A DNA stretch of 62,000 nt from Mesostigma viride (taxonomy: Eukaryota > Streptophyta > Mesostigmatophyceae > Mesostigmatales > Mesostigmataceae). The notes beneath the pieces were generated by a model that did no database searches, was not told the origin of the DNA, and worked only from the letters and a program-made list of their open reading frames with translations. This document shows positions 1 through 38,462 of this stretch, piece by piece. The position numbers and the translations under genes are program-made. The DNA lies in assembly GCA_009746045.1 (NCBI GenBank), contig RPFO01000065.1, positions 3,974,509 to 4,036,508 of the forward strand, in the 5' to 3' direction. The first letter of the stretch is position 1; each line of letters begins with the position of its first letter.

Positions 1-310
1 ATAATCGTCTATTTGGCCGCCCAGTTGCCTCCATCCAGCAGTTTGGTTTAGGCTAGGCTCGCCCATTTGGGATAGTAGTATTCTTTTTCTGATGGCTTGG
101 CAAAGCACCCTTGCATGTGGCGATGGTTTCGCGTCACTTCTGGTGCACGACCATGCATCCCTCTCTATACTGCGTCTCTCCCTATACTGCATGACAATGA
201 GCATGGCTTTTGACTGTGGTGGACATGTTTTCTCGGGTTTTATTAAACTTCAAACTTCAGCCCACACATACACACACACACAGCAATGTACTGACCGCTG
301 TCCCATACAG

Positions 311-28318
<28,008 letters not shown>

Positions 28319-28414
28319 TTTGCAATTACTCATCCACATCTAGCTAGGTGCCATCACCCTAACCTCAGCGTCCAGGCGCCATCACTAATCACCGAGATCA
28401 GGTCAGAAACGTTT

Positions 28415-28419
28415 TGTAA
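28415..28419 (+). promoter_or_regulatory. TGTAA polyadenylation-like signal of the amylase gene
   Basis: TGTAA lies 97 nt after the stop codon; this pentamer is the usual polyadenylation signal in green algae. 28319-28601 has no other feature. Confidence 0.45.
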
Positions 28420-29391
28420 CACTTTAAGCAGGAGGCTAGTTCTAGCCTGATGCTCATTACTGGACACACGTGTCTGCAGTGAGAGAGAGCCACTATTATA
28501 CAGAACGTGCATGTCATGCAGATATATTTTCCTGCAGTTGATCATGGCTTCAGGCAGGTACTAGCCAGGCGGCCGCGAAACTCAGGCGAAAATAGGGGCG
28601 GTTGAATTGAATTGAATTGAGCTGTAACATAACTCCGTTGGGAGTAAATGTGGCACATATCCCTGAGAAGGGGAATATGGCTTTTAATACACTATGGGCT
28701 ACTTCCTGCAAGCTGGGTAGAGTGTAAACTACACTTGCTCTGCATGGGTGCACAAAGTGTACCTGCACACCACTAGCTATGTAAGTTCCAGCACCTAGGG
28801 GCGCAGACATGCATAGGGGGGAAGATCATCATGGCTAAACAATAGCTAGAGCATGGCTTCTCAGCAGAGAGTAGCTCTCTGCATGGGCACAGCATAACTA
28901 AATAAGGCGGCTAGAGGCATCATCTGGGGTGTGGCACATCATAGGCACACGTGTACATGGCTAAATAATTAATTAATTAATTAATAGACACGTGACTGCG
29001 TCACGTGAGCATAAGTCCTCAGTGGGAGGGGAACATGGGATGGAATGGATGGTATAAGCTATCTAGGTCCTTGTTACAGGGGTGTGGGCACCGCGGCCCG
29101 AATCGCTATGAATGCCATACTTGCATGGTCACACGCGGAGCCCCCACAGGCGTGGGGGTGGTCTCCTTCATCACTACTTGCCATCTATCCTTGCGCACCA
29201 TCTGCCTCCATGCATATCACAGACAAACCAGGAGGCTGCCCGGGGATGAGCCCGTCACGTCTAGTGTAGCACATGTCCATGCCGAGTCTATCACGAAAAG
29301 TCCACGGGTGGCGTCCCTGCCGCACGCGGCCGGGGGCACGCCAGGTGAGGACATATCGCCCAGGCTGGGCGGGCTTGGTGCCAGCTAGTCT

Positions 29392-29540
29392 ATCTGATGT
29401 ATCTACCTGATCTGTGCGGGCCAGGTGCCCCGGCTAGGCCCATGCGCCTGTGCCTAATAATGTGGGAAACATAGGGCAAATCAGCGTACAAATCCTCATT
29501 ACTAATGTGCAAACCAAAGGGGATGTTAAGAGCCTTGCGC
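29392..29540 (-). pseudogene. LINE RT, C-terminal segment
   Basis: Continues the frame broken at 31486: RKALNIPFGLHISNEDLY, then YVSHIIRHRRMGLAG, the conserved C-terminal region of many LINE ORF2 proteins; it then meets a stop after a probable small indel. Confidence 0.75.
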
Positions 29541-29543
29541 TGA

Positions 29544-31485
29544 CAGTGTTTTTGCTAACGTACCGGAACCGGTAATTCTCCGGTAAATACCGGTGCCCCC
29601 CCGGCCGACCGGTAAGCCCCCCCCGGCCGACCGGTATGCTATATGCCAAGCAGGAACCCCCCCCCGGCCGACCGGTGTGCTATATGCCAAGCAGGAAACC
29701 CCCCCCGTTCGACCGGTATGCTGTGTTCAGAGCAGGAAACCCCCCCCGTTCGACCGGTATAAGCCATTGTGACTTGTCCGGGCTGCCCTGGTCGACCTGG
29801 AAGCTTTAAATGCCGGCCGGGGTTCCCCGGTTTCCCCGTCAGACAGAACCGGTACTTATATACTGACTATAACACAATATCAATTTCTATTAGTAAAGGT
29901 TGACTATTCCCGGCATTTACAAAAAGTTTGCAGATTGCTGCCATGCTAACACCTCCACGAAATGTAAACGCCGACACAGCAGAGCCCTGCTGAATGCCCG
30001 ACAAAAACCAGGGTGCAAGGGAATGAAATCTCGCAATGGTCCGATCGCAGCTAGAACATACCTTACTGATCAACATAAAATAGTAGTGCCTGACCCTCAG
30101 ATGCAGTATTTAAAAAATAATCATGGGCAACGGCTCGTCAAGGCCAGGCGATTTTGCACAAACATCAACATTGCTTGCTCGCGACTTCATCAGCTGGCGT
30201 TCATGTTGCCCACTTAAAATACCGGTGTGAGCTTGACCAGCACAAATGTTGTTGCTGTTGTTGTTGCCACGCAATGGGCAGCAGAGATTTGTAGACTGTT
30301 GTTGGACGTACTACAGTAACAGTAACTGTTGAGGACGGGCTACAGTTTCAACTTCAACCTGTGAGTAAATCGATGTTCCGTACCCAAGTAACAAAAGGCG
30401 TGGGGCGGTGCAGCTCTGACCCTACAACGAATGGGTCAGCACTGGGCAGCCGGCAAGTCCAGTCTGTCAAATGCGTAGACTAGACTGGTACAGCGGGCCG
30501 GGTAACAAATGCGCTGCAGACTGCAGACCTGTAGTAGGTACGCAACACGATGTGAAGGTGCTGAGCCGCAAAACGTTGATGAAGTTCACGGCAGTCGAGC
30601 CAGCTGACTTTGTTTTGCGTGTTTTCTAATCCTGCATTATTCGATAGTGCGCTAGAGAAGCGAATCATGACAAAGAAGAAAGAGCCCCCGATTCCCCTGG
30701 GCTACAAATTCAAAGACCATTTCTCACGAGGCGGTGGCATTTTAACCTTGGCCGGCAGTGCAAGCGGTCGGCGGGCTTTGGGCACGGTCGTTACAGACCA
30801 GGCGCAGGCAGGCATCGAGTTAGAAGGGGACGTTAGAAGCGAGCGCATGTGAAATGGACGGACAGGAAGCTGCGCCGGCCCGGCGGTAAAACTGAGAACC
30901 AACATACAAAGAAAGCCAAGATGGCACTACCTAGCGGTGACGAAGAACCTGGTCCTCGTTTTTATAGAGGAACCCGGGTCTCCTGAGGTAGCTTTTCCAA
31001 CTTCCAATGGCCTATGGGTGTAGGGTGCATGCAAACAGGCGGCATCATGTTTAATAACTTACTTTGTCAGGCCGCGCCATGTATGGGTGAGCCAATGTGA
31101 GAGCTATACACTGCCTACCGGCAATGCGTACTATGTTTTGTAGCCTCCTATTGTTACCATGTGCACATGCTTGTATGCATGCTAAGTTATCATCGTCGCG
31201 TGTCTTAGTAGGGCTGCTGGCTGCCGGCTGCGTATACCCCGGTATGAGAATCAGGGCACAAGCAGCCCACTAGGGGCCTATGGCAAGGCTTCAGAGTTTA
31301 GGATAAATTATATAACTGTATAAGAAATCCTATTGGGATTTTGTTAAAAAAAAAAAAAAAATCGCCACCATCCGGGGGGGCTCCGCCCCCCCGGACCCCC
31401 CCCCCCGGCCTCGGCCGCTTCGCGGCCTCGGCCGGGACCCTTACCGGAATTACCGGAACCCCCCCACCCCTTAGCAAAAACACTG
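29544..31485. mobile_element. hAT-like DNA transposon (non-autonomous) in the LINE RT
   Basis: Inverted ends CAGTGTTTTTGCTAA with further inverted similarity (CCGGTAATTC.CCGGTAA). CTTGCGC flanks both sides (29534-29540, 31486-31492), with 3 extra bases on the left. CAGTG ends and a 7-8-bp duplication fit hAT. The LINE frame continues across it (MLRK to ALNIPF). Inside are a GC-rich tandem repeat and no recognisable transposase; the small ORFs (29900-30217, 30610-30852) show no motif. Confidence 0.7.
29595..29765. repeat. Degenerate tandem repeat CCCCCC..GACCGGTATGCT, about 4 copies
   Basis: Subterminal repeat of the hAT-like element, built on GACCGGTATGCTATATGCCA and C runs, period about 30-50 bp. 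Confidence 0.75.
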
Positions 31486-32071
31486 CTTGCGCAGCATCTT
31501 GATGACGGCGCCGTCGAGTTGTTGCTCCAGCTCCTGCGTCAGTGTCCACGTCTCGGCGCCGTAGGTCAGGATCGTCAGAATGACGACCTTGAAGAGGTCA
31601 CGCTTGACGATCCGGGGTAGGGCGGGGTTGCTCCACCACTCGGCGGCGGTGGTCAACTGGTCATGGAGGTGCGCCCACGCCATGCCGATCCGTGTCGTCA
31701 TGTCGTCCTCGCAGTCGGGAAGCCAACTGCCGAGCAGCTTGAAGCGACCTGAAGGAGGGTAGTTGACCTCGGCATCGTCTAAGAGGCGGAGTGGGGGTGG
31801 GGGCCCTGCCATGCCGAGGGCCAGGGCCTCCGTTTTGGGGCTGATTTCTGGACCAACCGCCCGAGCCTCGAGCGCCAGGCAGTCCAGCCAAAGTTGGGCA
31901 GACTCCGGCTTCTCGATGAGCGTGATGTCGTCGGTACTAATTGAGTAAATGAGGTCAGCTAGTAAATTCTGCTTGTTAGTCGGCCCCCCTTCCCCAAGCT
32001 CGTTCATGATCGCTAGGCCAGGGGCACGGCCTGCAATGCTAGCAAAGCGAGCACGTGCCTGGCGCATAACA
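31486..32071 (-). pseudogene. LINE RT, palm (catalytic loop) to thumb
   Basis: Encodes VMRQARARFA, then DLIYSISTDDITLIEKPES, where YSTDD takes the place of FADD (so altered), FKLLGSWLPD, KRDLFKVVILTILTYGAETW and DGAVIKMLRK. Typical LINE order. Confidence 0.82.
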
Positions 32072-32955
32072 TCAACATATATACTAAAGCTTGTAAAACG
32101 CAGCCTTGGCACAATTTTAGCTAACACTCTTTCGAACGGCTTTCGGCTCCAGCCACTCAGCGGCGCGACTTACAGTCCGCTTGACGAACCAGCTGCGCGA
32201 AATTTCGTTGCGACCAATCACGAAAAGGTCAAACCACGGCATCCATATTATCAGGGTTTTTGTGCGTTACATCCAGATGAGCCATTTGGCAGAGGTCCGT
32301 ATGCCCAGATTGCGCCAGGAGCCAAACTCTGCGATGTCCTGTGTTTGTGAGCTCCAGATATAACCGTCGCAAACTTTTGGGCTGTTCGACCAAACTTTCT
32401 GTTAAGGAAATCCCGTTACAAACGCGCAGGAAGCTCACACGTGGATTTTCCTCTGCTCCACCGCCTGTAAGCGATTTTTCCCTGCTGTCTGCGGCGAGGT
32501 CACTCATCCCCGCGCGCATCGCGCTCCCGTGCAGGGGTAGCAGTCAATCTGGAGCTAGTTGAACTCCGCAAGACGTAATTCGCGAGCTCCGTCCACTGCG
32601 CGGTTGCGCAAGTTTTCCCTTTGTAGACATGTACATATTGTTCAACTTCCGCGAAAGTTGGTTGCGTTGACCAAGGTACACTTCATCATTAGTCTCACGA
32701 CCGGGAGGCTTCGGGTTCGAATCCTACCAGCTCTTTCATTTTTCTCGGGGTTTTGTTCTTCACCCTTTTGCCAACCTCCATGAATCTCGTGGTCGAAACC
32801 CTGAAGCTAGCGTGCGCTCCTTGGCGGGGCTAGCGCCACTTGGCACTCGACGGAGGTACGTGGTGACTCACATCTCCCTAGCCGGGGCTCCCTGGCCGGG
32901 GACCGGCCACAAAAAGTACAAGCTCTAATGTCGCGGGCGAAGCCCGCAAAACTTG
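32072..32955 (+). mobile_element. Helitron-like non-autonomous element in the LINE RT
   Basis: Begins TC (TCAACATATATACTAAAGC) after a host A. It ends with hairpin GCGGGCGAAGCCCGC (32933-32947), then AAAACTTG, before a host T. Leaving out 32072-32955 puts A next to T and restores the LINE frame through VVDYVMRQ, as expected for insertion between A and T without target duplication. The terminal CTTG departs from the usual CTRR. No Rep/helicase gene; only 884 bp. Confidence 0.65.
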
Positions 32956-33319
32956 TAATCCACTACAATAATAAACAGGTACGGCGACAGGACGCAAACC
33001 TGCCAGACGCCGGTCTGCAGTGGCCGGCATGGCGGGGTAATGCCGTGTTGGATGCGCACCGAAGTGGTCGACCCCTCATACATGCAGCGTGCGGATGACT
33101 GACGGTAATCAGGGGATTGGGGACGCGAGCGCGAGCAAGTACAGCCCATAGAGCGTCCCAGAGGACAGAATCAAAAGCCTGGATGAAGTCGACGAAGATC
33201 AGGATGGCGGGAAACTCAACCAGCCGTTGCAGGAGAGCGATTTCCTCGAAGAGGCGACGCGCGACGAAGATGGCCATGACGGTGTTGCGCCCAGGACGGA
33301 AGCCCATTTGACTTTCCCC
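32956..33319 (-). pseudogene. LINE RT, fingers and palm
   Basis: Encodes GESQMGFRPGRNTVMAIFVA, FVDFIQAFDSVLWDALW (first catalytic Asp) and GVWQVCVLSPYLFIIVVDY, the usual RT blocks. A small frame break lies near 33090. Confidence 0.82.
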
Positions 33320-33330
33320 AAGGTGACAGT

Positions 33331-33498
33331 AGAGGACAGCTCGGATGAGGATTACATCCCCATCTAGTGCTTAACGGTTGGGGGATGATGCAGACGATAT
33401 TTGCCTAAACTTTTGTGTAATTATTTTTCTAATGAGATTAGCATAGTACTCCGTGGCATGCCTTTGCGCATGACACGCAAGTACTTACTTACTTACTT
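33331..33498 (+). mobile_element. SINE-like insertion with (ACTT)n tail
   Basis: 168 bp ending in an ACTT repeat (33482-33498), flanked by an 11-bp direct repeat AAGGTGACAGT (33320-33330 and 33499-33509). The LINE RT frame reads LDCHL on one side and CHLGESQ on the other, so the insertion point is exact. No clear Pol III boxes were seen. Confidence 0.65.
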
Positions 33499-33509
33499 AA
33501 GGTGACAGT

Positions 33510-33640
33510 CGAGAGCAGAACGAAGGCGGTTGAGGATCATGCGCATGAACAACTTGAGTGCGGCGCTCTGGATGCAGACTCCTCTGTAGTTGGCGGGGTC
33601 GTCAGGGGAACCTTTGTTTTTGTACAGCATAATACGGTTA
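33510..33640 (-). pseudogene. LINE RT, N-terminal block
   Basis: MLYKNKGSPDDPANYRGVCI and LKLFMRMILNRLRSALDCHL, the hallmark DPxNYRxI/V segment of LINE RTs. Near 33625-33670 the 15-bp motif GTACAGCATAATACG is duplicated. Confidence 0.82.
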
Positions 33641-33670
33641 CTATATGTATGTTATGTACAGCATAATACG

Positions 33671-35655
33671 AGCCACGAGGTAGCCATGGCTGACGGCGGA
33701 GCTCATAACTTTCACGTTTGAGCACCGAATTTAGCCGTGAATATCACAATCGACGCGTCTTTTTATGACGCACATGCTGATATAATTCTCCGAAGCTATT
33801 ACGCAATATACGATGAGCAAACGCCTCTCGACGCAACGCAGCCTGGCGGCTGCGCTTAGCAATGAAAATACGTCTGCAGCCCCGGCTGCAGCTTCGCCAA
33901 CCGGTCCAGAAGGCAGCGGCGCCACTAGCCAAGCTCTAGTGGTCGCCCAGCCCCCGCTGGCCGCCTCGCCAGCAGCGTCGCCTGAACCCAAGCGCAGTCG
34001 CCCTGCCGAGCCGACCTGGGAGGAGTTCGACTTTGACGCCAGCCAGCCCGGCTTTTTTGACAAGCTCAACCCCGACAAGATCCTGAGCTACGTGTTTTTC
34101 GGATCGTATGCCTCGCTTCTCGAGATGTGCAAGCAACTCTTCCATCAGGGCCGCCTCACCGATGCTTTCCAGAGACGCACCCACAACTTCGACCAAATCC
34201 TCAAATGCCGCCGCCCCCACCTTCAGATTCGCGTCCTTTTCTCCCTCCTCGGCCGCTCCCTCGAGGAGCTTTGGCCCCCAAAGCCCCTCACCACCACCTT
34301 AACCGAATCCTCCATCCGCTCACTCCTCAAGGAGGCCCTCGAGCAGCACGTGGCCCCCATCGCAGCAGATGTGGCGGTCATGGGCAGCACGTTGGCTGCC
34401 GAGCTCCCCCTCCTCTCCACCGCCACCTCCACCATCTCCACCGCCACCTCCACCCTCCTCGCCTCCTCCACCGCCACCACCTCCACCTCCGACGCCATCA
34501 CCGCCCAGCTCCGTGACATCGACCAGCGTCTTAAGGACAACGCCATTGCTATCGAGGTTCTGCAGAATACCGCAGGCCTCACCGCCCAGGCGGTGAAGGA
34601 CATTGCCGCCAAGCCAGCCTCGGCTGGCCTGGCCGGCGATGCTCCTCCCATCACCACCTGGGCGGACATGCTTAAGCAACATACCACCTCCACCACCTCC
34701 GCCGTCGCAGCCCAGCTTCAACGGCAGACGCTTGACCTCCGCGAGGAGGCCGAGCTCGCCAAGCGCAGCCTCAACGTCATTGTCAAGAACTTCAAGATGG
34801 AGGAAGGTGAGAATTCCGAGAAGCTTTTGCGTGCGTTTGAGAGAGAAATCCTTGGTCGCATGGGCCTTAACGGTGAGATAGAGCTGGCTGCCCACCGCCT
34901 TCCCCGCGCGCGGGGTAAGGCAGGGCCGCCCCCGCTCCTCCTCACCTTTAAGACCCCGGCGGACAAGATTTCTTTTCTCAGACGCCGCAAGCGGCTCGAG
35001 AAGACTCTCTTCACCCTTGATGACGACTTGACCCTGGCGCAGCAACAACGGCGACGGGAGCTATGGCCGACCTACCTCCAGCTCCGGCAGACCAAGGCGG
35101 GGCAGCCGGTGTACTGGAAGGGGGCGGCCATCTACGTCGGCCACAAGCCCTGGCAGGCGACCCCCCCCCCCCCGCGGCCCCAGCGACTCCAGACGCCCCA
35201 GCTTAGGGGAATACAGCAGTAGTAGTGCAGAATAGATAGACCGTGGCCATGTACATGTACGCCTCCTAGAGGCACTATCCCAGCTAAGCCCCGCGCTTTA
35301 TTTAATCATGTACATGTGTGCCTATGATGTGCCACACTCCAGACGATGCATAGCCTTATTTAGTAATGTTGTGCCCATGCAGGGAGTCACTCTCTGCTGA
35401 GAAGCCATGCCATAGCTCTTGTATAGCCATGATGATCTTCCCCCTCACAGGCATGCTCCCCCCTTACCCGGGCATAGCGTGATAGACCATGAGGGTGCGG
35501 GTGCCCTGGTGCACCTAGAGCAAGTGTTGTTTACATTCCCACCCTTGCAGGAAGTAGCTTAGAATGTATTATAGGCCCATACGCCCCTTCTCAGGGCTAT
35601 GTGCTACATATACTCCCAACGGAGTTATGTTCCTAATTAATTAATTAATTAATAA
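33671..35655 (+). mobile_element. ORF1-only LINE derivative, copy 1
   Basis: Full-length-looking unit: a 5' UTR shared with copy 2 (starts about AGCCACGAGGTAGCCATGGC), ORF1 at 33813-35222, then directly a 3' UTR and an (AATT)n tail (about 35632-35655). No endonuclease or RT. It is inserted in the minus-strand LINE RT between the segments encoding AYRI and MLYKNKG. Confidence 0.75.
33813..35222 (+). CDS. LINE ORF1 protein (L1 ORF1p-like RNA-binding protein), intact
   Basis: 469 aa. N terminus Ala/Ser/Pro-rich; a middle Ser/Thr/Ala low-complexity part with predicted helices (VLQNTAGLTAQAVKDIAAKP); then an RRM-like segment starting LNVIVKNFKMEEGE with PPLLLTFKTPADKISFLRRR; then a C-terminal domain LTLAQQQRRRELWPTYLQLR, the pattern of L1 ORF1p CTDs. 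It probably packages element RNA as a chaperone. The frame is uninterrupted, unlike every other LINE ORF in the window. Confidence 0.82.
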   Translation: MSKRLSTQRSLAAALSNENTSAAPAAASPTGPEGSGATSQALVVAQPPLAASPAASPEPKRSRPAEPTWEEFDFDASQPGFFDKLNPDKILSYVFFGSYASLLEMCKQLFHQGRLTDAFQRRTHNFDQILKCRRPHLQIRVLFSLLGRSLEELWPPKPLTTTLTESSIRSLLKEALEQHVAPIAADVAVMGSTLAAELPLLSTATSTISTATSTLLASSTATTSTSDAITAQLRDIDQRLKDNAIAIEVLQNTAGLTAQAVKDIAAKPASAGLAGDAPPITTWADMLKQHTTSTTSAVAAQLQRQTLDLREEAELAKRSLNVIVKNFKMEEGENSEKLLRAFEREILGRMGLNGEIELAAHRLPRARGKAGPPPLLLTFKTPADKISFLRRRKRLEKTLFTLDDDLTLAQQQRRRELWPTYLQLRQTKAGQPVYWKGAAIYVGHKPWQATPPPPRPQRLQTPQLRGIQQ

Positions 35656-36040
35656 TACGGTAGGCGCTGTGCTGCCACTCAGGAATCGGCGGCGCGTCGG
35701 CAAGCAGGATCCGGTTGCAGACGTCTAGCTAGCAGGAACCCCGTGAGCGCCGTCAGCTTAATCACCGGGGCTGGGAGCTGGTCAGGTCCAACGGCGGCAT
35801 AGAAGCGGAGTTGCTTGGCGGCGGTGCTCAGCTCGAGCTCGGTGAACGGCGGGAGCTCGTTGGGGTCAGCCAGGGGCTCCGTCAGGGCTGCCCAGGGTAC
35901 GTGTAGTACGTCCTGCTCAACGGCGGGCGGCGTGGGCGGCGCAGGGACGTCCGCATGCGCTACTGCCAGGCGTGCGGCCGCCAGAGGGCCAAGCGGCGGA
36001 GGCGGCGGGGGGGCGCCGAGCAGCCGGCCGGGACTGGGAG
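35656..36040 (-). pseudogene. LINE ORF2 start of RT (endonuclease missing)
   Basis: Encodes PPFTELELSTAAKQLRFYAA, VGPDQLPAPVIKL and, after a frame break, DVCNRILLADAPPIPEWQHS, the standard region just before the RT. Only about 110 bp separate the ORF1 end from a linker leading into RT, so the endonuclease domain has been deleted. Confidence 0.75.
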
Positions 36041-36149
36041 GATATGGCTAAATAATGCTATAAGTCATCAGCTGCCGGGTAGGGGGTCCATAATAGGCGT
36101 ACATGTACGTACAAGGCCACGGTGGCTCGGCCTGACTATTCTACACTAC

Positions 36150-36336
36150 TACTGCTGTATTCCGGCCCTAAGCTGGGGTGTCTGGAGGTGCTGGGGCCGC
36201 GGGGGTCGCTTGCCAGGGCTTGTGGCCGACGTAGATGGTCGCCCTCGTCCAGCCAGAACACCGGCTTCCCCGCCGCGGTGTGCCGGAGCTGTCCAGAGGT
36301 AGGTCGGCGCCATAGCTCCCGTCAGGAGAAGTCGAG
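36150..36336 (-). pseudogene. LINE ORF1, C-terminal fragment
   Basis: Across frames the minus strand matches the ORF1p C terminus of copy 1 (an ELW..PTY..LR-type segment, then AGKPVFW, then ATIYVGHKPWQATP and LQTPQL). It shows that ORF1 and ORF2 belong to one LINE. Confidence 0.7.
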
Positions 36337-36465
36337 CCACGAGCCACGAGGTAGCCATGGCTGACGGCGGAGCTCATAACTTTCACGTTTGAGCCCCAAA
36401 TTCAGCTGTGACTATCACTATCGCTTTCTAAGACGCACATGCTGATATAATTTTCCGCATCTAAA

Positions 36466-37098
36466 ATGCAATATATGACGAGCAAACGTCCTCTGACGCA
36501 ACGCAGTTTGGCGGATGCGCTCGCCCATGAAAATGCGGCAGCTGCGGCTGCAGCTTCGCCATCAGGTCCGGCAGGCAGCGGTGACACTAGTCGTGCACTG
36601 GTGGTCACCCAGCAACCTCCCGGGCTTAATGCCTCGCCATCGGCATCGCCTGACCCGAAACGCACCCGCCCAGCCGACAAAACAGGATGGTCCCGCCCCT
36701 CGGAACCGCGCTTTCGGCCCCACCCTTTCAAGGTCGATGATCACGACTGGACCAACATGTCTCCGGACGATGCTATGGACTGCATCTTCTTCGGGGACTA
36801 CGCCTCGCTTTACGACCTGTGCATCCATCTCTACGACCAAGGTCGCCTCCTCTGCAGCAACGGCAGCCGCTGGCAAGCCCACGGTGCCATGCTTGGCTGC
36901 CCCCGCCCCCAGCTCCAGCACGCCATCCTCAACTCCCTTCTCCAGCGCTCTGACGGCGAGATCTGGGCTCCATCCATCTCCGCCTCCACCCTCCGTTCCA
37001 TCCTCACGGAAGCCTTTCAGCAGCACGTGACCCCCCTTGCTGCTGACGTCGCAGCAATGGGTGGCACGCTGGCTGCTGAACTTCCCGATCACACATTT
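36466..37098 (+). pseudogene. ORF1 of copy 2, N-terminal half
   Basis: Similar to copy 1 (TQRSLADAL, FFGDYASLYDLC, SILTEAFQQHVTPLAADVAA). Interrupted by the hAT element right after AAELP; the apparent stop at 37116 is inside the hAT end. Confidence 0.8.
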
Positions 37099-37534
37099 CC
37101 ATCGCCCAGTGTATAATCATACGCAATACGCTATCGTACGCGGCCCAGGTGTATAATGTATAATACGCTTCATACGGTGTATTATACGCTAATCGTACGC
37201 TAACCCCTTGAAAGTCTGTTTTTGCATGGTTTTGATGATCATTCATCAATCTGACCAACCCAACATGTTCTCCAGCATCACAAGTTTGGCTTTATATGCC
37301 ACATTATCACATGGCCTTGCCAATGTCGTCACTACCTAGAACAACAAGCGCTGTCCCTAATGAATAGTTACTCAATAAAAGCACAACAAAACGTCAAGTT
37401 TATATTCAACTAGGGGTACTGAATAAGACATTTTGCCAGAAATAAGACACATTGCCTACTCATCGTAGGCCGGCCATTACTAATGGTTCTGCATGAAGCA
37501 AGGATACAAAAGGCTTTATGGCTGGCATGCAGGC

Positions 37535-37837
37535 AGTTGTAAAGCATTACAAATGATGCTGGGCAGGGCTCGGAAAAATACTGTCGGAACGACACATTGA
37601 AATAAATGTATGCATTATTCAATCCCGGTTTTCTGTTATGCAATATATCTGTTTGCCGCACGTGATGTTGATTACCTAGATGCGGACAATGAATCCGGTG
37701 CGACTCATGTCGCTGGGCACAATGGTTGCCACAATGGTTGCAGTCTTGCCACGGGTTGTTAAGATATAACCATGGCAGACTGCAACCATTGTGGCAACCA
37801 TTGTGCCCAGCGACATGAGTCGCACCGGATTCATTGT
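37535..37837. repeat. Copia LTR fragment with terminal fold-back
   Basis: From AGTTGTAAAGCATTACAAATG it matches, in reverse, the inner half of the 444-bp LTR of the element at 10945-16665 (about 245 bp), then turns back on itself. It lies inside the hAT element. 37838-37946 is unassigned hAT interior. Confidence 0.85.
37686..37837. repeat. Perfect 60-bp inverted repeat with 32-nt loop
   Basis: 37686-37745 and 37778-37837 are exact reverse complements (60/60), each starting or ending in ACAATGAATCCGG / CCGGATTCATTGT. The arm sequence is LTR derived. Confidence 0.95.
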
Positions 37838-37946
37838 AACAAAGCCATGTAACAAAGTGCACCGGATGGCCCAGCAGTAGTGCGCCCAGAGCCGGCCATG
37901 CCGGAGGAGCTGGCATGAGCGGACTGCCACTCGGAGGCGTCGGTTT

Positions 37947-38462
37947 CTACAAGGTCAGTAAGCTTGCCTTTGGCTGCCGCCCGCGCGCATCAGCCTGCTT
38001 CCCGGCGTCACTACCCGCCTTTCTCTTCCTGGCCTTGTCATCCTTCTCCGCCTGCTCTCTCAACAGCTTGAGACGCAATGCCTTGGGCGGCTTCGAGCAT
38101 GGGCACACTTTCGCATCCTTGGCATACGTGCCGCCCATGATATGGCACCTTCCTCGGGTAGAAGAACCCTTGAAATGTGCCTTGCATTCTGAGCCCGTCA
38201 TTTGGTAGTTATTTGTCTGCTGCCCATCCTTGAAGACACGCTCTTTGCTAACATATGTCCAAACATCCTCAGAATCAGCCTCTAACTCGTCGGCCCCATC
38301 ATCATCATGGCCCATCTCCTCACTCTCCGTAGCCATGGCGCCTGTTGATATGCTACGATAGGTGACCACCGCGATCTTGCTGGCAGACCGCGATCTTGTC
38401 TTCTTGAACGGTGCCTTCTTGTCCTGCCAATACACGCAGCCATATGCATTGATCTTGGCCAA
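37947..38462 (-). CDS. Truncated hAT transposase-like protein with BED-type zinc finger
   Basis: 171 aa. Acidic region, then DVWTYVSKERVFKDG, SECKAHFKGSSTRGRCHIMG and KVCPCSKPP, a BED-like pattern (aromatic, Cys, His, Cys), then a basic tail. The hAT catalytic and dimerisation regions are missing, so the element is non-autonomous. A Met at about 38336 may be the real start. Confidence 0.55.
   Translation of the reverse strand: MAKINAYGCVYWQDKKAPFKKTRSRSASKIAVVTYRSISTGAMATESEEMGHDDDGADELEADSEDVWTYVSKERVFKDGQQTNNYQMTGSECKAHFKGSSTRGRCHIMGGTYAKDAKVCPCSKPPKALRLKLLREQAEKDDKARKRKAGSDAGKQADARGRQPKASLLTL

Larger units (their letters stand above)
28602..36336 (-). mobile_element. Degraded LINE (L1-like), minus strand, host of several nested insertions
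   Basis: Reading right to left: C-terminal piece of ORF1 (36336-36150), RT beginning without an endonuclease (36040-35656), RT core, thumb and C-terminal parts, 3' UTR (29391-28621), and a (TTGAA)n tail at 28602-28620. The 3' UTR matches, in reverse, the 3' UTRs of the plus-strand ORF1-only copies, so they are one family. The pieces rejoin in frame when the inserted elements are left out, which dates the LINE as the oldest layer. Confidence 0.8.

Noticed and set aside
30610-30852. 80-aa ORF inside the hAT-like element as a transposase
   Set aside because: No hAT motif and far too short.
31345-31362. Poly-A run as the tail of a plus-strand retroelement
   Set aside because: It lies inside the hAT-like element with no retroelement sequence upstream and no target duplication visible.
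32700-32740. tRNA gene or tRNA-derived SINE (B-box-like GGTTCGAATCC at 32714-32724)
   Set aside because: No acceptor-stem pairing, weak T-stem and no convincing A box; it lies inside the Helitron-like element.
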